From contig NZ_FOIL01000009.1 of NCBI RefSeq assembly GCF_900101295.1, positions 1 through 64,000 of the forward strand: a DNA stretch of 64,000 nt. Direction: 5' to 3'. Positions 35,573 through 44,907 of the stretch are shown here, in pieces (the stretch's first letter is position 1; each line of letters opens with the position of its first letter). Source of the stretch: [Clostridium] aminophilum. GTDB taxonomy: Bacteria > Bacillota > Clostridia > Lachnospirales > Lachnospiraceae. The translations under genes were made by a program, and so were the position numbers. The notes below the pieces were generated by a model that saw only the letters and a list, made by a program, of their open reading frames with translations, had not been told where the DNA came from and ran no database searches.

Positions 35573-36976
35573 TCAGCGGAAAATATTCAGCCGGTTTGCC
35601 TCCAGAATCCGCAGCGCCTCCCGGACTTTTGCCCCGGAATGCTGAAACTGCGCCGCGAGAACCTCGTCGGGTTCGTTCCGGTAATTTAATCCGACCTTCC
35701 GGGCGCGTTCCAGATACGCCTTCCGGTACGGCGCGGTCTCCAGCTCCTTATAGGTGGTCCAGAGACTTCCGGCACCAAAGACGAGGATCGCCATCGTCAG
35801 AAGAAACGCGTGCACGCCGCTGCGGCGGATCCGCGCCGCCATCGCGAAGGTCAGCACGATGCCGATGACGCCCATCTTATACTGCAGCGCATACCGGGAG
35901 GACATGCCGTAATCCGGATTCATGAAAATCCAGCGGGACACGAGGATCAGCAGATGATTGAGGCCTCCGGACAGCACCATGATCAGCGGAAAAATGGTGT
36001 CGGCTGTGATCTTCATTTTCCAGTTCAGCCAGACTGCAGCCAGATATGCCAGAATCACCAGCCCGCCCAGAGCATAGACCATCCGCATGTGATTCTCGCT
36101 CCGGTTCATGAACCCGGTCACCTGATTCAGGCCGATCACATCGGAGGCAAATGCCTTCAGCAGAAACTGCACAAAGAACGACGGCGTCTCTTTCGCCACA
36201 TCGAGCAGCGCCCGGTCCGTCGCGCCGCGGTGCTCATACACCGCGAAATGATTGCTCCAGAGATAGAGCGCAAGGCTTCCCACCGCCGCCGCCGACGACA
36301 AAAACCACGCGAAAAAACGGTTCCGGCGGGTATGTCCCGTCTCTCTGGCATAGGTCTTTTTCCGGATCTCCCGGAACATCAGCCCGAGATATGTCAGGAC
36401 TAAAATGACGGAATATCCGCCGCAGTAGGGCCCCGCGACCAGAGTATCCAACACGAGGGGGATCAGACAGAGAAGAAAGACATCCTTCCCGCTCACCTCG
36501 CCGCGAGACGCCGCGATCCGGTCGATCAGCACGAAGTGTCCGATAAAGCCGGAGATGGAAAGAAAGCAGACCCAGCCGGTTCCGTTCGTGATCATTTCCC
36601 ACTGATTCAGCCCGAAATACAGAACCGACAGGAATACCCAGAGGATCCACATCGCGAAGCCGCCCTGCCGCTGCATATAGCGGGCCATGGCAAAGCCTCC
36701 GAGTCCCAGGGAGAGAACCCCCAGAGAAATGTCGAAGAGCGTGCTGTATCCGAAAAACTTCACGTTGACGATCCGCGCGAGATATGTCACGGGCACGCGG
36801 GTCAGAATGTCCGGAACCAGAAATTTATCCGGGTTCATCACATCCGGCAGATACGAAAGGACCAGCCGGACGTAGTCCGTATATGCCACATCCAGGCAGG
36901 CGGTTCTGACATAATAAAAGCAGAATACCAGTCCCGCCAGCACCGGGATGAGATATGCAAGCTGTTTTTTTGTCAT
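35573..36976 (-). CDS. Polytopic membrane protein, probable GT-C-type glycosyltransferase
   Basis: The 467-residue protein has about ten to twelve hydrophobic helices and a large first outside loop (DVAYTDYVRLVLSYLPDVMN) with acidic residues, a layout of polyprenyl-phosphate-sugar-dependent glycosyltransferases such as GtrC-like proteins. I cannot name a closer family. The C-terminus is a short soluble tail. The start ATG overlaps the mutarotase stop by 4 nt (ATGA). With the downstream GtrB-like GT2 it could add a side-chain sugar to the glycan outside the membrane (inference). Confidence 0.82.
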   Translation of the reverse strand: MTKKQLAYLIPVLAGLVFCFYYVRTACLDVAYTDYVRLVLSYLPDVMNPDKFLVPDILTRVPVTYLARIVNVKFFGYSTLFDISLGVLSLGLGGFAMARYMQRQGGFAMWILWVFLSVLYFGLNQWEMITNGTGWVCFLSISGFIGHFVLIDRIAASRGEVSGKDVFLLCLIPLVLDTLVAGPYCGGYSVILVLTYLGLMFREIRKKTYARETGHTRRNRFFAWFLSSAAAVGSLALYLWSNHFAVYEHRGATDRALLDVAKETPSFFVQFLLKAFASDVIGLNQVTGFMNRSENHMRMVYALGGLVILAYLAAVWLNWKMKITADTIFPLIMVLSGGLNHLLILVSRWIFMNPDYGMSSRYALQYKMGVIGIVLTFAMAARIRRSGVHAFLLTMAILVFGAGSLWTTYKELETAPYRKAYLERARKVGLNYRNEPDEVLAAQFQHSGAKVREALRILEANRLNIFR

Positions 36977-38058
36977 ACGTCCGCATTCTCCTGTTCCGCC
37001 GCAAACCGGAAAGAAGTCTCCGTTGTCACCACATCCCCCGCCTTCACATACGAATTGCGGTATTTCGCGAATTTCGGCTCATTCACTACGTTCGGGAAGT
37101 ATTGTGTCTCAAAGCAGGCGCCGGCGTGCGGCAGGTAAATCGAGAGATTCTTTCCCGGAAGCCTGGTTTTCAGCGTGTTCGCCGTGTAGAACTGCAGTCC
37201 CGGCAGATCCGTGGAAACCGTCATCCGGATTCCTGTCTTCGGGCTGAACATCTCCGCCACCGGAACCGGATTTCCCGCTTCCGTCTCCAGAATATAGTTG
37301 TGATCGTATCCTCCGCCGATCCGCAGCGCATCGTACGGAGTGTCAATATCCCGGCCAATGGGCTTCGGCATCCGGAAATCCATCGGCGTGTTGGCCACGC
37401 GCCGGATCTCACCGGTAGGGATCATATCCGGTCCCGTCGGCGTGTAGTAATGCGATACGATCTGCACTTCCTGATCCAGCACCGATCCGCTGTTATGACC
37501 GGAGAGATTGAAATAGCTGTGATTGGTAAAATTCACGATGGTATCCTCATCGGATACGGCCTCATAATGAATGGTCAGCGTATTCTCCTGATCGAGGGTA
37601 TAGGTTACCGTCACGTCGAGATTTCCCGGAAACCCCTGTTCCATCGTGATCATCCGGGTGGTAAAGGATACTGCCGCCAGTGCCTCCGAGCTCTTATACT
37701 CTGCATGATAGAACATGGTTCCGGCACGCATGCTTCCGCTGTGAAGGTTGTTTTCGCCGTCATTTTTCTCCAGTTCATAGACTTTCCCGTCAATGGTCAC
37801 CCGGGCACCGCCGATCCGGTTCGCGTTCCGTCCGACAAAACAGCCGACGGATCCGGAATTCCGGATGTATCCCTCCACGTCATCGTATCCGAGCACGACG
37901 TCCACCGGATTTCCGTCCCGGTCCGGCACAATCACGCGGACAAGAACCGCTCCGTAATCCGAGACGGACACCTCCATCCCGTGATCATTTTTCATGGTGT
38001 ATAAATGCGCCATGTGACCGTCTTCCATGAGTCCGAAGGTCTCCTTAATGATCTCCAT
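36973..38058 (-). CDS. galM: Aldose 1-epimerase (galactose mutarotase family)
   Basis: This 361-residue beta-sandwich enzyme interconverts alpha and beta anomers of hexoses. NGEN-type ENNLHSGSM, FTNHSYFNLSGHNSG (catalytic His), GGYDHNYIL, GLQFYTANTL and ACFETQYFPN (catalytic Glu) match the family. There is no signal peptide. It is embedded in the glycan operon rather than beside galactose genes, so the physiological substrate may be a cluster sugar; this is inference. It starts directly after the radical SAM stop and overlaps the next gene by 4 nt. Confidence 0.93.
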   Translation of the reverse strand: MEIIKETFGLMEDGHMAHLYTMKNDHGMEVSVSDYGAVLVRVIVPDRDGNPVDVVLGYDDVEGYIRNSGSVGCFVGRNANRIGGARVTIDGKVYELEKNDGENNLHSGSMRAGTMFYHAEYKSSEALAAVSFTTRMITMEQGFPGNLDVTVTYTLDQENTLTIHYEAVSDEDTIVNFTNHSYFNLSGHNSGSVLDQEVQIVSHYYTPTGPDMIPTGEIRRVANTPMDFRMPKPIGRDIDTPYDALRIGGGYDHNYILETEAGNPVPVAEMFSPKTGIRMTVSTDLPGLQFYTANTLKTRLPGKNLSIYLPHAGACFETQYFPNVVNEPKFAKYRNSYVKAGDVVTTETSFRFAAEQENADV

Positions 38059-40107
38059 TCACATCCTCCTGTCCGTTCTGCTCTCTGCCCCCGCTGTCCG
38101 GCCGTCATTTGGCGAATCGATCCGGATCACATCCGCATTGCCGTTCAGCGGATCCCTTCTCCGATAATCGAAGAGAACCGTGATTTTGTCCACCGGGGGT
38201 TCCTCTTTGTCCACATTTTTGAGATTTTCATCCACGTTCCGGGAAAAACCGCCGTTTTTCACCGCCTCATTCAGGAGACGGACGACATACGGGTCCGTAA
38301 ATGTCTCCGCATGGGTCATATGCTCCATCTGTCTGGAATCATACGCCTCATAGCCGCGGAGGCGGCGCTCCGCTTCCGGAAGCGATGCCTCCCGGCGGAA
38401 GAACGCCCGCACACCGTCTTTTTCCTCCGCAGAGAGCGCTTCCCCCGCCCATTCCGGGCGGCGGCGGCTGTTCTCCCGGAGATAGAGATCCAGAAGAAAG
38501 AGCTCATCATACCGCTCTTTCTTATCCGGATCCCAGTTTTTCACAAATTCTCTCAGAATATCAATCCGCTGGATCCGCGAAAACGCCCGGCCGGTCAGAT
38601 GATTCTCCCGGTAAAATTCCGAGAGCGCACGGAAGAAGTCGTACGGACTCCCCTTCGCGTCCGCCAGAAGCGTCACGCTCGTGCTGAACTGGAAGCTGTT
38701 GTAGTAAACCTCCGTCATCTCCTCCACGCCGCGCAGTTCCAGAAGATCCTCATACGAAATCCAGTCTGTCCGGAGCACTTCATAGGGCGCTTCCGGACTG
38801 CAGACGATGCCGTATTTATCCGCGTCCCGGCACAGTGCCGAACCTTTCAGCAGTTTCAAAAAACCAAGCTGCAGCTGGTCCGGTTTCATGCGGAAGATCT
38901 CGTCAAACGAATGGCGGAAACTGGCAAGGTTCTCATACGGAAGTCCCGCGATCAGATCCAGATGGCAGTGGATGTTGCCCGCCCGGTGAATCCGTTCCAC
39001 ATTGCGGCGCAGAATTCCAAGATCCATCACGCGGTCGATGGCCCGGATCGTATCCGGATTCACCGACTGAACTCCGATCTCCAGCTGAACCGCTCCCGGC
39101 CGGAGCCCCGCGAGAACATCCATTTCATCCTCCCGCAGAAGATCCGCGCCGATCTCAAAATGAAAATTGGTTATCCCGTTGTCATGCTCCGCGATGTACT
39201 TCCAGATGGCCATGGCGTGCGCATGATTGCAGTTGAACGTGCGGTCCACGAATTTGACCTGCGGCACCTTCCGGTCCAAAAAGAACTGAAGTTCCGGCAG
39301 AACTTTGGAAAGGCTCCGGAACCTTGTCCGGTCGCTCACGGAGGAGAGGCAGTAGCTGCAGGAAAAAGGACAGCCGCGGCTCGTCTCGTAATAGATGATC
39401 CGGTTCTCAAAGGCCCAGTCTCCGTCCCCCTGCTGCGCTCTGCACGGCGCTTCCGATTCCGTCATGCGCTGCGGCTGCTCCGTACACTGCAGTTTCCCCA
39501 TGCTCTGCGGCTGCTCCTTGCGCTGCGTTTTCTCCGTGCGCTGCGGCTCACCGCCGGAAAGATGATCTGCGGCAGAACATGCCCCGCCGTAATCCAGCTC
39601 CGGACAGTACACAAACGGGAGGTCATCCATGGCCATCGGCACCGCCGGCGCGTTCCGGCGGATGCTTCCGTCTTCATCGCGAAAGACCAGCCCCGGAATT
39701 CCGGACAGATCCTTTTCTCCCCGCAGGCAGGCACCGATCAGACCGCGAAAACTCCTCTCGCCTTCTCCGACCATCACGCCAGTGCACTCCGTGAACTGCT
39801 CCAGAAACGATTCCGCTTCATAGGTCACATCCGGACCCCCCGCCCAGATCGGAACCTCCGGCAGAATCCTCCGGAGATCACGGATCAGTCCGGCAATCAT
39901 ATCCCGGTTCCAGATATAACAGGAAAAGCAGATGATATCCGGATGCTTCCGGTAGATATCTTCCAGAATCTCTTCCTTCCGCATGTTGATCGTGTACTCT
40001 CCGATGATCGTCTCCGCCGGCAGATCTCCTGTCACTTCCCGGAGATACAGAACCGCCAGATTGGCATGGATATATTTGGCGTTGACCGCCGCCAGAAGCA
40101 CTCTCAT
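38059..40107 (-). CDS. B12-binding radical SAM protein (DUF4080 type)
   Basis: The protein has 682 residues. Residues 1-150 resemble a cobalamin-binding Rossmann domain (VLLAAVNAKYIHANLAVLYL, VMVGEGE) but I see no clear DxHxxG. The radical SAM domain carries SRGCPFSCSYCLSS (CxxxCxxC), then FVDRTFNCN and EIGVQSVNPDTIRAIDR; a C-terminal DUF4080-like region follows. A 12-residue repeat (PQRTEKTQRKEQ, PQSMGKLQCTEQ, PQRM) interrupts the linker at about residues 190-215. It overlaps gmhA by 4 nt. The reaction is unknown; such enzymes methylate or rearrange substrates, so sugar or lipid modification is possible. Confidence 0.88.
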   Translation of the reverse strand: MRVLLAAVNAKYIHANLAVLYLREVTGDLPAETIIGEYTINMRKEEILEDIYRKHPDIICFSCYIWNRDMIAGLIRDLRRILPEVPIWAGGPDVTYEAESFLEQFTECTGVMVGEGERSFRGLIGACLRGEKDLSGIPGLVFRDEDGSIRRNAPAVPMAMDDLPFVYCPELDYGGACSAADHLSGGEPQRTEKTQRKEQPQSMGKLQCTEQPQRMTESEAPCRAQQGDGDWAFENRIIYYETSRGCPFSCSYCLSSVSDRTRFRSLSKVLPELQFFLDRKVPQVKFVDRTFNCNHAHAMAIWKYIAEHDNGITNFHFEIGADLLREDEMDVLAGLRPGAVQLEIGVQSVNPDTIRAIDRVMDLGILRRNVERIHRAGNIHCHLDLIAGLPYENLASFRHSFDEIFRMKPDQLQLGFLKLLKGSALCRDADKYGIVCSPEAPYEVLRTDWISYEDLLELRGVEEMTEVYYNSFQFSTSVTLLADAKGSPYDFFRALSEFYRENHLTGRAFSRIQRIDILREFVKNWDPDKKERYDELFLLDLYLRENSRRRPEWAGEALSAEEKDGVRAFFRREASLPEAERRLRGYEAYDSRQMEHMTHAETFTDPYVVRLLNEAVKNGGFSRNVDENLKNVDKEEPPVDKITVLFDYRRRDPLNGNADVIRIDSPNDGRTAGAESRTDRRM
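39463..39548 (-). repeat. 36-bp tandem repeat inside the radical SAM gene
   Basis: CATGCGCTGCGGCTG recurs at about 39463, 39499 and 39535 (period 36 bp, about 2.4 imperfect copies). It encodes a 12-residue Gln/Glu/Lys-rich unit and keeps the reading frame. Confidence 0.7.
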
Positions 40108-40745
40108 GCCTCAAAGAATTCCTCTTCCAGCATCAGGCATACCGCGTGATACACCGGAAGGTGAAGTTCCTGAATCTTATAAGTTTCCTGCTCCGGAACG
40201 ACCACCGCTTCATCGCAGAGCGGCAGCATTTTTCCGCCGTCTCTTCCGAGAAGACCGATGACCTTCATGCCCATCGCCTTCGCCATAACCGCCGCGCTGA
40301 TCACATTGCCGGAGTTTCCGGAGGTGGAGATTCCGAGAAAGACATCGCCGGCCTTTCCGTATCCGCAGACCTGCTGCGCAAAACCGAGGCTTCCGTCCAC
40401 ATCATTCAGAAATGCGGTGGTGAGCGCCGGATGACCGTCAAGCGCGATGGTCGGCAGCCCCATCTGGATCCGGTCCGCCAGCTTTTCCCCGATTTCCGGT
40501 GAGATCTCGCAGAGTGACTTCCGAAGCGCCTCCGGCACCGGGCGCTTCTTCACGAACCCCTTCATGAGCTCGCCGGTGATGTGCTCGGCGTCCGAAGCGC
40601 TTCCGCCGTTTCCGCCGATCAGCAGTTTTCCGCCGTTCCGGTAGGAATCCCGCAGAATCTCATACATCCCGCGCACGTGATCCTTCTGCCCTTCCAGCAC
40701 CGGATAACGCTCGATCAGATGATCCAGATATGCTTCCACTGTCAT
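40104..40745 (-). CDS. gmhA: Sedoheptulose-7-phosphate isomerase (GmhA-like SIS protein)
   Basis: This 213-residue SIS-domain protein makes D-glycero-D-manno-heptose 7-phosphate. GGKLLIGGNGGSASDAEHIT and GDVFLGISTSGNSGNVI are the phosphosugar-binding loops, and HLPVYHAVCLMLEE near the C-terminus supplies the metal/catalytic residues of GmhA. Cytosolic. It overlaps both neighbours by 4 nt (ATGA each side). With gmhB and an hddC-like gene it points to GDP-heptose synthesis; the kinase HddA is not in the window. Confidence 0.93.
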   Translation of the reverse strand: MTVEAYLDHLIERYPVLEGQKDHVRGMYEILRDSYRNGGKLLIGGNGGSASDAEHITGELMKGFVKKRPVPEALRKSLCEISPEIGEKLADRIQMGLPTIALDGHPALTTAFLNDVDGSLGFAQQVCGYGKAGDVFLGISTSGNSGNVISAAVMAKAMGMKVIGLLGRDGGKMLPLCDEAVVVPEQETYKIQELHLPVYHAVCLMLEEEFFEA

Positions 40746-43120
40746 TGTTTTTCGTTCCTCCTGTTTTCGTCTTCCTTCGGCGCCTTTTTCACGATATTCG
40801 CGTCAAAGGCCTGAAGATTTTCCTCTGCCTTTTCCGGTGAGACGTGTTCCTTCACACGCTTCATCAGGCAGTTTCCGTTCTCAAAAATCAGATCATCCAG
40901 ACATCCGGACCGGATCAGTCCGCGCAGGATCATCAGATTCCACTCCTCCTCATCGGAGGAGAAATATTCCCGTTCCGCAAAGACGTAATCGGTCTCCGCG
41001 TATTCCATATACTCTTCAAAGCTCTCCGGTGTGAGAACCAGATCGACATTGCCCCACGGCTTCGTGATATCCTTGTACGCCTGCATCACGCACGGGAACT
41101 GAAGAACATACGGGTGCTCGCCGAACGCGATGCAGCGGGTGGACGGATCCTTTGCCAGAATATACCAGATATTCTCGCTGCCGCGGCTCTTCATCCGTTC
41201 AAACTCTTCGCTGAGCTGGTTTTCCCTGCCCTTGTTCAGAAGTTTAACCGGTGTGAGCCCTTCCCGCATACTCCAGTTGGTGGTCACAGTCACCAGTGCC
41301 GCAAACAGCAGCATGGGCAGAACCGCCATCCGGATCTGCGGAATCAGCCCCGTGCCGACCAGCTTGCGGAGGGCGATGCTGACCCAGAAAATGATCATGC
41401 TGCACAGAAGCATATAGTAATTTCCGTCAATCTGGTACAGCATACAGAGACTGACCATGCTGCACAGAAGCACCGGCCAGAAGATGACATGATACGCCCG
41501 GTGCAGAAGCCCCGTCCGCATTCCCGGAAATCTCCGGTCCGGTTTCCGGAACAGCACGGAATAAAAAATGATCACAAGAAACAGGACCGGCAGCGCCGTG
41601 GCCCATGCGATGGCCACATGGTTCATGTCTTTTCCGTGCGGATAGATCAGGATATGGAACAGGCGGCGAAGAAGAACGATCCACGCCGGATCGGTCTGAT
41701 ACGACTCCGGCAGTGCCGTCACCTTGAACGGATACTTCAGTTCAAAACCGAGTTTTGCGAAAATCGATGTGAACACACTGGTCACCGGCATCCCCGTAAT
41801 CAGCCAGGTACGCATCCAGATTCCGGTCAGCGCTGCCGCCGGAAGAAGGAGGGCCGCCCACTCTCTCTTTTTTGCCCGCAGATCCAGCTTCCCGGTCAGA
41901 ATCAGAAAGACGGCCATCATTCCCATCATCGCGGTGGAGAACACCAGCGCGGAGGGCTTGAGCGACAGTGTGAGAAGGTACGCCGCTCCCGTCATCAGAA
42001 GCCAGAATGCGTCCATCCGTTTTCTCCGGGGGCGCAGATATTTCCGTTCCGGACTTGCCCCCTCGGTCTTCGCCTCATACCCGCTCGACAGATATCGGAA
42101 GAAGAATCCGATCATCAGGAGCTGTACATACCAGGTGATGATGTCCGGCTTTCCGGCGAGGCCCATATTCGTAATCGCCGGTGTCGCCGCCGTAAACAGA
42201 GCCGCTGCGACCGCCATACGGGCGCCGGCAAGTTTTTTCGCAATCCGAACCGTCTCCTGAAGACCGGCAGCCAGAAACCACAGACTGATGCACAGATGAT
42301 AGCTGTGACTGGCAAGACCGCTGAGCGGAAGCATCAGCGTCTCAAAGCCTTTCGAATAGACATAGACCATTCCCACCAGCCCCGGATCCTGATAAATGCT
42401 CCCGTCCACAAGGAGCACATACTGAGACCGCATTCCGTACCAGAGTGTGTCATAGTCCAGCGTGATATTGATCCGGGCAGCCTGCAGCATGAGAATCCAG
42501 AGGCAGAAGAGAAACTCTGGTCTGGGCAGATATTCCCTGCGAAGACGATGCCTCTTTTCTCCTTTGACCGGAGCTGAGTTCCCTCTGCCGAACATCGCCG
42601 CCAGATCCTTCCGCTGAAGAATCGCGGCGAAGATGCCCAACGCGGCAGCCGCTCCCCGCAGAACCGGAAGATATGCGGCGTGCACCGCTGAGAGAAGGCA
42701 GAACAGCGTGATGATTGCCGAGACGCCGAACACCAGATCCACGCCGGTCCGTTCCGGCCGGAATCCCGCTTCTTCCGAACCGTTCCGGACCCGCCGCCGG
42801 ATCAGACGTCCGATCAGGATCATATCCGCAAAATACAGCCCCGATAGCAGCACCGGAAGAAGCACAACATGAAGGTAGAGCCAGATCAGAGAAATCGCCC
42901 CCACCGCGAGCAGGAATTTCCTCTTCTCCCGGAACCGGACCGCCGCCAGCGTGTACGCCGCGGCGAGAACGAGGAGCTGACCGATCTCCGAGAAGACAGC
43001 CGGCGTGCGGATCACCGCTGCCGCAATGCCGTCCGGCCCGTAGAGGGCATAAGAAGGAAGCACGATTCCGAGAAATGCGGTCAGAAACAGCACTGCTCCC
43101 GTCAGTTTTTGCTTTTCCAT
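40742..43120 (-). CDS. Large polytopic membrane protein, GT-C/ArnT-like
   Basis: The protein has 792 residues from the chosen start. There are a dozen or more membrane helices, and after several of them an outside loop LDYDTLWYGMRSQYVLLVDG with the paired acidic residues seen in lipid-sugar-dependent GT-C enzymes. A soluble C-terminal domain of about 120 residues follows and ends in a Glu/Lys-rich tail. No family is recognised with certainty. Two adjacent ATG codons (43123, 43120) follow AAGGGAG; the second has normal spacing. The open frame to 43195 has no site. It overlaps gmhA by 4 nt. Likely a glycosyltransferase acting on the exported or lipid-linked glycan. Confidence 0.8.
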   Translation of the reverse strand: MEKQKLTGAVLFLTAFLGIVLPSYALYGPDGIAAAVIRTPAVFSEIGQLLVLAAAYTLAAVRFREKRKFLLAVGAISLIWLYLHVVLLPVLLSGLYFADMILIGRLIRRRVRNGSEEAGFRPERTGVDLVFGVSAIITLFCLLSAVHAAYLPVLRGAAAALGIFAAILQRKDLAAMFGRGNSAPVKGEKRHRLRREYLPRPEFLFCLWILMLQAARINITLDYDTLWYGMRSQYVLLVDGSIYQDPGLVGMVYVYSKGFETLMLPLSGLASHSYHLCISLWFLAAGLQETVRIAKKLAGARMAVAAALFTAATPAITNMGLAGKPDIITWYVQLLMIGFFFRYLSSGYEAKTEGASPERKYLRPRRKRMDAFWLLMTGAAYLLTLSLKPSALVFSTAMMGMMAVFLILTGKLDLRAKKREWAALLLPAAALTGIWMRTWLITGMPVTSVFTSIFAKLGFELKYPFKVTALPESYQTDPAWIVLLRRLFHILIYPHGKDMNHVAIAWATALPVLFLVIIFYSVLFRKPDRRFPGMRTGLLHRAYHVIFWPVLLCSMVSLCMLYQIDGNYYMLLCSMIIFWVSIALRKLVGTGLIPQIRMAVLPMLLFAALVTVTTNWSMREGLTPVKLLNKGRENQLSEEFERMKSRGSENIWYILAKDPSTRCIAFGEHPYVLQFPCVMQAYKDITKPWGNVDLVLTPESFEEYMEYAETDYVFAEREYFSSDEEEWNLMILRGLIRSGCLDDLIFENGNCLMKRVKEHVSPEKAEENLQAFDANIVKKAPKEDENRRNEKQ

Positions 43121-43269
43121 CATAGCTCCCTTCTGTGTGATTGCCGTCGTATCCGTCTTTTTCCGGTCTCCGTCCGGTATCGTCTCTGTCCTCACGTTCT
43201 CCCTCAGTCCAGGGTTTACGGCGCCTTCTCCGACCGCCTGCGCACATCTTTGCGGAGCATTTCACTCCC

Positions 43270-44019
43270 TCAGAGACTGATTCCCGACCGGTTCAGAATC
43301 CAGTCTGCGGCCTCCGTCAGATTCTCCGCGTAATAATCGTATTTTCCGCTCTTCGGCGTTCCGTCCGGGTTGAGTCCTTCCGTTTCGGCCTCCTTTGCCC
43401 TGAGTTCCGCCCCATAGCCGGTACCGACCAGAACCGATCGGACGCCGAAGCGGTGTCCCGCCTCCGTGTCGATCAGCTTGTCGCCGATCATAAAGGATCT
43501 CGTCTTGTCGATCGCCGACACCCGTCTGCGGAATTCCGCATACTCCTCCGCCGTGATGACAACCGGAACCGCATACGGATCATAGGGGAGATCGCCCGAA
43601 AATTCCGAACTGCCCCGCGCCGGCCAGCGTCCCGCCGCGAGATCATACTCCGCCTGTTCAAACATACCGGTTTCGGGTTTTCGGCAATGGCATGCCTTCC
43701 GGTATGCCCCGATCCCGTGCTCCGGGTGATGCGGACAGTAATAAAACGCATCGATCGCCGCGCCTTTTTTTTCAAGAATCCCGTTGAAATACCGGTGAAA
43801 TGCCGACACATCGGCTTCCGGATAATATCCTCTTCCGACGCCGGCCTGATTGGTCACCGTCACGAGAAGGAAACCTGCTTCCTTCAGACGCCGGAGCGCC
43901 TGTTCCGTGCCCGGAATGATCCGGAGATCTTCCGGTCTGTGGAGGTAATTCACCTCTTCATTCAGCGTCCCGTCGCGATCCAGAAAGATCACGCCCGCGC
44001 CGTGCTGCATATTGTCCAA
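43270..44019 (-). CDS. gmhB: D-glycero-D-manno-heptose 1,7-bisphosphate phosphatase (GmhB, HAD-IIIA)
   Basis: The enzyme has 249 residues. It shows the HAD motif I FLDRDGTLNEEVNYL, TVTNQAGVGRGYY (motif II), the zinc site CPHHPEHGIGAYRKACHCRKP in the cap region and MIGDKLIDTEAG (motif IV). It is longer than E. coli GmhB (191) because of an insert after the zinc site (about residues 130-165) that contains VVITAEEYAEFRRRV. The start is TTG at 44019, seven bases after GGAAGG; an ATG three codons on is an alternative. It is about 30 nt from the hddC-like gene and cotranscribed. Confidence 0.92.
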   Translation of the reverse strand: MDNMQHGAGVIFLDRDGTLNEEVNYLHRPEDLRIIPGTEQALRRLKEAGFLLVTVTNQAGVGRGYYPEADVSAFHRYFNGILEKKGAAIDAFYYCPHHPEHGIGAYRKACHCRKPETGMFEQAEYDLAAGRWPARGSSEFSGDLPYDPYAVPVVITAEEYAEFRRRVSAIDKTRSFMIGDKLIDTEAGHRFGVRSVLVGTGYGAELRAKEAETEGLNPDGTPKSGKYDYYAENLTEAADWILNRSGISL

Positions 44020-44049
44020 GAGTCGTCCTTCCTGTGCCGAAAATCCGGC

Positions 44050-44763
44050 TCACCATGTCACTTTACCGGCTGCCGCGTCGCGCCCGAAACGCGCATAGTC
44101 CTCCGGAACGCCGATGTCGATGAAATACCCTTTTTCCACGTATCCGCCGATTTTCCGGCCTTCCTTCATCCAGAGCGGAATCATCTCATTTTCCAGTGAA
44201 ACCTTTCCGTCGGGGATGGCGTCGATCCGCTCCTTCGTAATACAGTAGACGCCGCCGTTGATGGTGCCGCGTCTCTCCTCTCCGCTCTTTTCATTGAAGC
44301 CGGTGAGAATTCCTTCCTCAAGCACCGCCTCGCCGTAACGGCGGATATCCGGCACCTCGCGCAGAACCAGCGCCATATCAAGGTTCCGCTCTTCCGCACA
44401 GGAAAAGCACCGGGAATAATCCATCGCATAGAAGGTATCCGCGTTCAGGACGAGAACCCGGTCAAAATCCGGATCCATCGCCTTTGCCGCATTTTTGATC
44501 GCGCCGGCCGTTCCGAGAAGCTCTTTCTCGTACGCATACCGCGCTTTCACGCCGAATTTCGAGCCGTCGCCGAAATATTCCTCTATCATCTCTCCGAGAT
44601 AACCGACCGCAAAGGTGATTTCCCGGATTCCCTGTGACGCCAGAGCATGCACAAGGTACTCCGCGAACGGCTTTCCGTTCACGTCCGCCATCGGCTTCGG
44701 GCGGTCCGCCACAACGCTGCGGAGCCGCGTGCCGAGTCCTCCGGCCAACAGAATTGCTTTCAT
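44050..44763 (-). CDS. hddC: Sugar-1-phosphate nucleotidyltransferase (HddC-like)
   Basis: This 237-residue enzyme opens MKAILLAGGLGTRLRSVVAD, has RPKPMADVNGKPF, VLNADTFYAMD (metal DxD-like) and FNEKSGEERRGTINGGVY, then FIDIGVPEDYARF. The match to D-glycero-D-manno-heptose-1-phosphate guanylyltransferase is supported by gmhA and gmhB next door; a mannose-1-phosphate or other nucleotidyltransferase remains possible. Cytosolic. Start follows AGGAAGAGGCATAATTAC. It lies 144 bp after the giant glycosyltransferase gene. Confidence 0.85.
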   Translation of the reverse strand: MKAILLAGGLGTRLRSVVADRPKPMADVNGKPFAEYLVHALASQGIREITFAVGYLGEMIEEYFGDGSKFGVKARYAYEKELLGTAGAIKNAAKAMDPDFDRVLVLNADTFYAMDYSRCFSCAEERNLDMALVLREVPDIRRYGEAVLEEGILTGFNEKSGEERRGTINGGVYCITKERIDAIPDGKVSLENEMIPLWMKEGRKIGGYVEKGYFIDIGVPEDYARFGRDAAAGKVTW

Positions 44764-44907
44764 GTAATTATGCCTCTTCCTGCTTTATCTTCAAAATTCA
44801 CCGGCGCATCCCGCACGCCGGGCTTCGGCTTCTCCATCCCATCATTCCTGAGGAGATCTCGCAGACGTTGCGCTCGTACGCATCTGTGTTCATCTATCCG
44901 GTGAATG

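Noticed and set aside
39463-39548. CRISPR-like repeats
   Set aside because: The repeats are in frame within a coding sequence, have no spacers and a period of 36 bp in direct tandem.
44796-44906. TTCACCGG ... CCGGTGAA inverted repeat flanking the gap before the hddC-like gene
   Set aside because: Eight base pairs about 100 bp apart with no target duplication or element between them; likely chance.
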